A stretch of 56,710 nucleotides of DNA. Origin: Candidatus Saccharimonadales bacterium. GTDB lineage: Bacteria > Patescibacteriota > Saccharimonadia > Saccharimonadales > Saccharimonadaceae. The position numbers and the translations under genes were made by a program. This document shows positions 52,454 through 56,710 of this stretch, piece after piece. The notes beneath the pieces were generated by a model. The model was not told where the DNA came from and did no database searches. It saw only the letters and a program-made list of their open reading frames with translations. How positions within the stretch are numbered: the stretch's first letter is position 1; the number at the start of each line of letters is the position of its first letter. Location: the NCBI GenBank assembly GCA_039928925.1, contig JBDSSF010000001.1:331837-388546 (forward strand), read 5' to 3'.

Positions 52454-53155
52454 CTACACGTACACCTTACCCAGATAAAGGATCAAAAGCGTACCGATCA
52501 TGGCAGCTGTGACGGCATCGATTCGATCCATCAGGCCGCCGTGCTTACCAAGAACTGTTCCAACATCTTTGATCTGCAAAGAGCGCTTTGTTGCACTCTC
52601 TGCAAGATCACCAATGACTGCAAGTGGTGGACCAAACAATACAACGAGCCACAGCAGAGGGTGAGAGATGGTCATAGTCCCCGACAGGGAAATGAGCGCA
52701 ATATACCCACCAGCCCAGCCGAAAAGCAGACCGCCGATCAAGCCCTCCACTGTCTTGGCTGGAGAAATCTTTGGAACCAACTGGTGGGTGGTGACTCCTC
52801 GATTTTTCAGTGCCTGACCGGTCGCCTGCGCCAACCAGTCATTGATAAATACAGACGCCGCCACGACCACTAGGATCTGAAAACCGTCTGGAATTCTCCG
52901 AATGTAATACATGGACAAGAGTCCGATAATCATCTGAAATAACAGTAGCTTCAGATACAGCCTAGCCTTGAAGCTCTTGGCCTTCTTCCTGGCCTGGACT
53001 ACCTCAATCAAGACACCGATCATCAGCGCCACGATCAGAACTGCTGTCCCGATAGCAGACAATCCCACCACGGGCAATACGACCGCAAGCATCAGAACTG
53101 CCATCGCAGATTTCGATGCCTTCACACGCACTGCAACCTCAGTGATCGTGTTCAC
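52454..53155 (-). CDS. cdsA: Phosphatidate cytidylyltransferase, GC-rich
   Basis: Makes CDP-diacylglycerol from phosphatidate and CTP for phospholipid synthesis. About 233 residues from GTG 53155, with AGAGG 8 bases upstream (an earlier GTG at 53164 touches that site). Six to seven membrane segments. CdsA signature: KISPAKTVEGLIGGLLFGW, then GDLAESATKRSLQIKDVG and HGGLMDRIDA. The gene is distinctly richer in G+C than metK and rplA, with a sharp change at its start codon; it also sits in an unusual place, inside the rplK-rplA interval and on the opposite strand. Foreign origin or special codon selection is possible. Confidence 0.92.
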   Translation of the reverse strand: MNTITEVAVRVKASKSAMAVLMLAVVLPVVGLSAIGTAVLIVALMIGVLIEVVQARKKAKSFKARLYLKLLLFQMIIGLLSMYYIRRIPDGFQILVVVAASVFINDWLAQATGQALKNRGVTTHQLVPKISPAKTVEGLIGGLLFGWAGGYIALISLSGTMTISHPLLWLVVLFGPPLAVIGDLAESATKRSLQIKDVGTVLGKHGGLMDRIDAVTAAMIGTLLILYLGKVYV

Positions 53156-53357
53156 CGGGCTCACCTCTTTCTTGATATGTAAAGCTACGAGTAGAAATCC
53201 TTCAAGCAATAATACCATCATAGTACAATAGGTCAACTAGCAGGGTGCTCATTGCACTTTCACTGTAAAAATGCTATATTAGAAGAACAATTAATCAATG
53301 CTGGGAGGCCATCAAGTTTATCTTGGGCCGTTATCACCACAGAAAGGGTTTACACCT

Positions 53358-54353
53358 ATGGCTAAAAAAGCCGAATTACTAGCTGAAGCAAAAAAACTGA
53401 AGCTTGAAGTAACAGATAAAAATACTATTGCTGAAATCGAGGCTGCGATTGCAGGTTCGACTCCTGAAGTCGGAGAGACTGAAGATGCTCCAAAAGCTGA
53501 TAAACCTCTTGCTAAAGCAGGTAAGCGCAGTGAGAAAGCAATCAAGGAAACTGAAGAAAAACTTGAAAAAGAAGCCCGTAAAGAAGCCGGTGACACAACC
53601 CCTCAGTCTGAAGAAGCTGAACAAAATAGCAAAAAAGGCCCTAAGCCTGTCACTCGACCTCATGCTGAACGTCGTGGAAAAAGCTACCGAGAACTTGCAA
53701 AGCAAGTTGATGCAGCGAAAGTATACAGTCTTGCCGAGGCACTTGAACTTGCAACTAAAACAAATCCATCAAAATTTGATGCAAGCGTTGAGGTTCATGT
53801 GCGTCTTGGTGTAGACCCACGCCAAGCTGACCAAAACATTCGTGCAACGGTTAGTTTGCCAAATGGTTCGGGTAAAAAAGTTCGTGTTGCTGTTTTTGCT
53901 CCAGAATCAGAACATGAAGCTGCTAAAAAAGCTGGTGCAGATGTTGTTGGTGATGAAACATTCATCAAACAGATGGAAAAAGAAGAGCTTAACTTTGACA
54001 TTCTTGTTGCAACACCACAGTATATGCCAAAACTTGGTAAATTTGCTCGTCTTCTTGGCCCTCGAGGACTTATGCCTAACCCTAAATCTGGTACAGTCGC
54101 GACAGATGTCGCTAAGGCTGTAACAGAGGCAAAAGCTGGTAAAGTTGAGTACCGTGTCGATAAACAATCAATTGTTCACCTTTCAATTGGTAAAGTGTCA
54201 TTTGGTGCAGCAAAACTAACCGAGAATGCTAAAGCATTCTTTGATAGTCTACAGTCACAAAAACCAAGCAGTCTAAAAGGTAGCTACGTTAAAACAACAT
54301 CTATCTCGACGACACAAGGTCCTGGTATGAAAGTTGAAAACGTCGTTAATTAA
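53358..54353 (+). CDS. rplA: 50S ribosomal protein L1 with N-terminal extension
   Basis: 331 residues from ATG 53358. The L1 core (~115-331) has the RGKSYRELAKQVD start, GPRGLMPNPKSGTV and SIGKVSFGAAKLTENAKAF. The first ~115 residues are extra: a SAP/HeH-like helix-extended-helix, KKAELLAEAKKLKLEVTDKN and AEIEAAIAG (residues 2-34), then a Lys/Glu-rich linker. Typical L1 is about 230 residues. rplJ and rplL do not follow; a HIT-protein gene does. Confidence 0.95.
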   Translation: MAKKAELLAEAKKLKLEVTDKNTIAEIEAAIAGSTPEVGETEDAPKADKPLAKAGKRSEKAIKETEEKLEKEARKEAGDTTPQSEEAEQNSKKGPKPVTRPHAERRGKSYRELAKQVDAAKVYSLAEALELATKTNPSKFDASVEVHVRLGVDPRQADQNIRATVSLPNGSGKKVRVAVFAPESEHEAAKKAGADVVGDETFIKQMEKEELNFDILVATPQYMPKLGKFARLLGPRGLMPNPKSGTVATDVAKAVTEAKAGKVEYRVDKQSIVHLSIGKVSFGAAKLTENAKAFFDSLQSQKPSSLKGSYVKTTSISTTQGPGMKVENVVN

Positions 54354-54370
54354 TACGTTGATAAAACTTG

Positions 54371-54405
54371 ATGGGCCTGCTCCTTACGAGCAGGCCCATT
54401 TTATT
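54371..54405 (+). terminator. rplA terminator
   Basis: ATGGGCCTGCTC pairs with GAGCAGGCCCAT around 5 bases, followed by TTTTATTG. Confidence 0.9.
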
Positions 54406-54453
54406 GAAGTGATATACTAAAGGTAACGTAGAATATAAGTTGAGGTATATATA

Positions 54454-54894
54454 GTGTTATCTGGTCCAGTCACGCGCACTCGAAAATCAGAAAAAAAATA
54501 TGCAAAACATAAAATTATGTCTGATAAGACTGTTTGTGAATTTTGTCTATTTAGTCGTGATCATGAACAATTTATTGAGGAAACGTCCTATTTTTGGGTT
54601 GTAAAAAATATATTCGGCTATGACCTATGGGAGGGCTGTGAAGTACTTGAACATCTCATGCTTGTTCCGAAACGACATGTCCATGCACTCTCAGAGTTTA
54701 ATAAACCTGAACTATCTGAATATATGAAATATATATCAAGGTATGAGGACTCAGGCTACTCACTGTACACAAGGACTCCAAATAGTATCACAAAATCAGT
54801 GCCCCATCATCATACTCACTTTATCAAACTTGACAATAAACGAAAGAATAGCATATTTTATTTACGCAAACCTCATGTTATGATATACAAATAG
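54454..54894 (+). CDS. HIT-family protein
   Basis: 146 residues, GTG start. Histidine triad SVPHHHTHF (115-123; His118, 120, 122) and the upstream VPKRHVHALSEF. CEFC at 28-31 may bind zinc. HIT proteins hydrolyse or transfer nucleotides; substrate unknown. The last ~20 residues go on past the triad (SIFYLRKPHVMIYK). The nucleotidyltransferase-like gene follows 20 bases later. Confidence 0.85.
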   Translation: MLSGPVTRTRKSEKKYAKHKIMSDKTVCEFCLFSRDHEQFIEETSYFWVVKNIFGYDLWEGCEVLEHLMLVPKRHVHALSEFNKPELSEYMKYISRYEDSGYSLYTRTPNSITKSVPHHHTHFIKLDNKRKNSIFYLRKPHVMIYK

Positions 54895-54914
54895 TTTAGA
54901 GAGGGACATATTAC

Positions 54915-55712
54915 GTGACAGTTATCGGTACAGAATTGACAGACAAGTCGTGGGTAGGTGATATTTATGGTGGCCCAACTCTTCATGACGAAGATAGACT
55001 ACAATATCCAGAGCATGGCGACCCTGCTGGGCTAGTTAAGCAAATCATGGCCATGAAAGCACTTGACGGCTACGTCGTTCTTGTGGACGGCGCATTTGAT
55101 GTCCCTCATCCTTCCCATGAAGGTTACTTGCGTCACGTCCGCGCTCTAGCTGGCGCCGCATTTCTTCTTGCTAAAAATCAAGCAATTTCTATAGATAACG
55201 TTCGTAGAGTGATTGCAGATGAGACAATTACTATTGTCACGACAGTCGATGCTGATAGTAAGATTGCATGGAAGAAAAGTAATAATCCCACAAAAGGTGG
55301 CGTTCCTCGTCCAATTTATCCATGGATTGCACGTGCGGAACGAATACTCGGCTACACGTTTCAAACACAGACAGGAACTCATCGACCAGTTATTGATATC
55401 GCAACAGTTGAAGGTGATTCTAACCACACGGATACGCCGTTCGAATCATCTCTTCATCTTGCAGAGCATTTAAAGGATCAAGGAGTTCTTGATGGTCTTG
55501 TTATTTACGGTGAGCATAAAGAAACCGAGTCAGAAGCGATAAGCCGAGGTTTAGAGCCAATTGTTATACCCGATAGCGCAGATGGCCAGATGTATGGCAT
55601 TAATCCGCAAACAGAGAGTGACTGGGGAAGTAGCGCTATTATTAATCGTGCGCAGGGTGGATCCGTCATTAATCCGATCACACGACCAACTCATCTCTCC
55701 TCATTTAAATAA
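54915..55712 (+). CDS. Nucleotidyltransferase-like protein (HIGH-type fold)
   Basis: 265 residues, GTG start after GAGAGGG. VDGAFDVPHPSHEGYLRHVRAL (57-78) is the GxFDxxHxxH nucleotide-binding motif of cytidylyltransferase-like enzymes, here widened by two residues. The C-terminal half ends in EAISRGLEPIVIPDSADG. Substrate unknown. It is paired with the HIT protein; both act on nucleotides. Confidence 0.7.
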   Translation: MTVIGTELTDKSWVGDIYGGPTLHDEDRLQYPEHGDPAGLVKQIMAMKALDGYVVLVDGAFDVPHPSHEGYLRHVRALAGAAFLLAKNQAISIDNVRRVIADETITIVTTVDADSKIAWKKSNNPTKGGVPRPIYPWIARAERILGYTFQTQTGTHRPVIDIATVEGDSNHTDTPFESSLHLAEHLKDQGVLDGLVIYGEHKETESEAISRGLEPIVIPDSADGQMYGINPQTESDWGSSAIINRAQGGSVINPITRPTHLSSFK

Positions 55713-55713
55713 C

Positions 55714-55749
55714 AAAATACCATCCTAGGATAAGGATGGTATTTTTATA
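55714..55749 (+). terminator. Terminator of the HIT/nucleotidyltransferase operon
   Basis: AAAATACCATCCT pairs with AGGATGGTATTTT around 6 bases, with a T run. Confidence 0.9.
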
Positions 55750-55776
55750 TGCTTGGATATGACCCTACGAGATTGC

Positions 55777-55822
55777 CATGGTAGCAGGTGGGTGACGACA
55801 TGCCACACCACCTGCTACCATG
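55777..55822 (-). terminator. 15-bp GC-rich hairpin after the 77-aa minigene
   Basis: CATGGTAGCAGGTGG and its perfect complement (55808-55822) around 16 bases. It lies directly after the minus-strand gene stop, without a T run. Confidence 0.55.
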
Positions 55823-55829
55823 AAGGCGA

Positions 55830-56063
55830 TCAGGAAGCCACCTGTACCAGTTGCCCAGTACTGATGTTGACTTCTTCGAAGAAGACATTTAGTGCTGTGC
55901 ACTCGATGCCCATATTGAAGAGCCTGTTCCGAAGAACCGTCCGACTTACCGTGTTGAGCATTTCACGACAGAGCAAAACGGCGCGGTCCTGATCTCCTCC
56001 ACGAAGAGCCGTGAATAGTTCACAGAACTTCCTGTTTGTGCTCGCATCACACACTTCATGCAT
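55830..56063 (-). CDS. GC-rich hypothetical minigene, 77 aa
   Basis: ATG 56063 after GGGGGAT. Soluble, helical, four cysteines (5, 14, 32, 55) without metal spacing. No family recognised. Compositionally unlike its A+T-rich leader, solitary, with a strong hairpin at its end, like the other minigenes. Confidence 0.5.
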   Translation of the reverse strand: MHEVCDASTNRKFCELFTALRGGDQDRAVLLCREMLNTVSRTVLRNRLFNMGIECTALNVFFEEVNISTGQLVQVAS

Positions 56064-56193
56064 AACATCCCCCAGGGGTAGTTAGTAATGCAGTATAGGG
56101 TCACATAGTAATATACTCTTTTTCGTATAAAATACAACTATTTTTGCACAACTTGCTGCATCTGTTACAATACCTATATAAAGGGAGAACACT

Positions 56194-56292
56194 ATGACCG
56201 ATACACAAGCAGACGGCTATTATGATGAGCCTGAAGTAAACAACGGCGAGCTTGATTTAAGCTTTCTCGATGACAACGAAACAAAAAATTAG
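56194..56292 (+). CDS. Small acidic protein, 32 aa, overlapping the glycosyltransferase start
   Basis: ATG 56194 with AAAGGGAG 8 bases upstream, ending TAG 56290-56292. The product is strongly acidic (DGYYDEPEVNNGELDLSFLDD) with a possible short linear motif DLSFLDD. The next gene starts inside it (56270), a 23-base overlap, which suggests translational coupling. It may be an upstream coupling peptide instead of a functional protein. Confidence 0.55.
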   Translation: MTDTQADGYYDEPEVNNGELDLSFLDDNETKN

Positions 56293-56710
56293 AGTAGGAC
56301 TTGTTGTCCCACATATTTTTATTCACCGTGACATATTGCCAGAGGTGATATTTTCTCCTGGAAAACTAGCTCTTAATCTTGCAAATACCTTGTCAGAATA
56401 TGACATTGAAGTGACGTTATTCACTCCTGGCAAGGCTGATACTCATGTTCGAAACGTGACCGCTGACCTTAGGCCATTTGAGCAGGAGCTCAGTGGGCGC
56501 GGTGATACTTACATAGAGCTTCTAAAAAAGCATCCGTTTACCTTTATCAGCCTAGCAAGGCAAGTACAGTCGGAGATTATTGCACTTGCATATGACATGG
56601 CAAACCGTGATGAACTCGATATTGTACACATCTACACCAACGAGGAAGATATCGCGCTGCCATTTGCAAAGCTTTGTCATAAACCTGTCGTTTTTACTCA
56701 TCATGATCCA
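56270..56710 (+). CDS. Glycosyltransferase, GT4-like, partial (runs off window)
   Basis: The first 147 residues only. It opens IRVGLVVPHIFIHRDILPEVIFSPG, then LALNLANTLSEYDIEVTLFTPG, and HIYTNEEDIALPFAKLCHKPVVFTHHDP, the layout of an N-terminal GT-B domain. It lacks the C-terminal donor-binding half, which lies beyond the window. No firm substrate. Confidence 0.7.
   Translation, partial: MTTKQKIRVGLVVPHIFIHRDILPEVIFSPGKLALNLANTLSEYDIEVTLFTPGKADTHVRNVTADLRPFEQELSGRGDTYIELLKKHPFTFISLARQVQSEIIALAYDMANRDELDIVHIYTNEEDIALPFAKLCHKPVVFTHHDP

Noticed and set aside
1-56710. CRISPR arrays, insertion sequences, prophage or integrase-type tRNA insertions
   Set aside because: No regularly spaced repeats, transposase, integrase or phage structural proteins were seen; tRNA ends show no repeated attachment core.
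1-56710. UGA recoding as glycine (SR1/Gracilibacteria code)
   Set aside because: TGA ends well-defined genes such as the 166-aa gene, the winged-helix protein ending at 42636 and the GT/GH57 overlap, so the standard code applies.

Overview
The window reads as a chromosomal segment of a Patescibacteria/CPR bacterium, most likely a Candidatus Saccharibacteria (TM7) relative. Supporting signs are a ribosomal-protein supercluster that passes from S5 (rpsE) straight to L15 (rplO) with no L30 gene, a known CPR trait; small tightly packed genes; zinc-free forms of S14, L36 and L33; and TGA used as an ordinary stop, which argues against the recoded Gracilibacteria/SR1 groups. The phylum is an inference; no marker phylogeny was run.

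Layout. 1-6.2 kb: a small unknown protein, an exported alpha/beta-hydrolase-like protein, fusA, an unknown protein and tuf. 6.2-8 kb: a GC-rich minus-strand minigene, rpsJ on its own, and two small membrane proteins. 8-23 kb: the S10-spc-alpha cluster (L3 to L15, secY, then infA, L36, S13, S11, S4, rpoA, L17, L13, S9), broken only by a GC-rich 166-residue gene where adk and map often lie. 23.1-24 kb: no convincing gene, but a run of stable hairpins that I propose is a large structured RNA. 24-28.1 kb: trpS, an unknown gene, an RluA-type pseudouridine synthase, a delta-prime-like clamp-loader subunit and a TPR protein. 28.1-29.8 kb: tRNA-Tyr, tRNA-Thr(UGU), a GNAT protein, a membrane protein, L33 and tRNA-Thr(GGU). 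29.8-35 kb: a minus-strand alpha-glucan operon (glycosyltransferase, GH57, GH15, unknown). 35-41 kb: DedA, PAP2 phosphatase, a minus-strand small RNA at 36.65-36.80 kb with a near-consensus promoter, a YrdB-like protein, a frameshifted FBP (EF-G-binding) gene, an MFS exporter and two membrane proteins. 41.7-43.9 kb: a four-gene operon of winged-helix-like proteins and a HEPN-like protein behind a perfect 18-bp palindrome. 44-49.6 kb: tRNA-Trp, a Cys-containing minigene, a P-loop kinase, a YgjP-type metalloprotease, an orphan histidine kinase and a GT2 glycosyltransferase. 49.6-55.7 kb: secE-nusG-rplK, a SAM riboswitch with a short metK, a GC-rich minus-strand cdsA, rplA with an extra N-terminal domain, a HIT protein and a nucleotidyltransferase-like protein. 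The window ends inside a second glycosyltransferase.

Two patterns cut across the window. First, at least six solitary genes (at 6.3, 18.3, 37.3, 44.3, 52.5 and 55.8 kb) are clearly richer in G+C than their neighbours, mostly have a GAGAGG-like ribosome site, and end in their own strong hairpins. Second, several genes have a -10 box only 6 to 10 bases before the start codon and so probably make leaderless mRNAs. The best candidates for something undescribed are the structured RNA at 23.2-23.8 kb, the small RNA at 36.7 kb, the HEPN/winged-helix operon and the GC-rich minigenes. I see no CRISPR array, insertion sequence, transposase or prophage.
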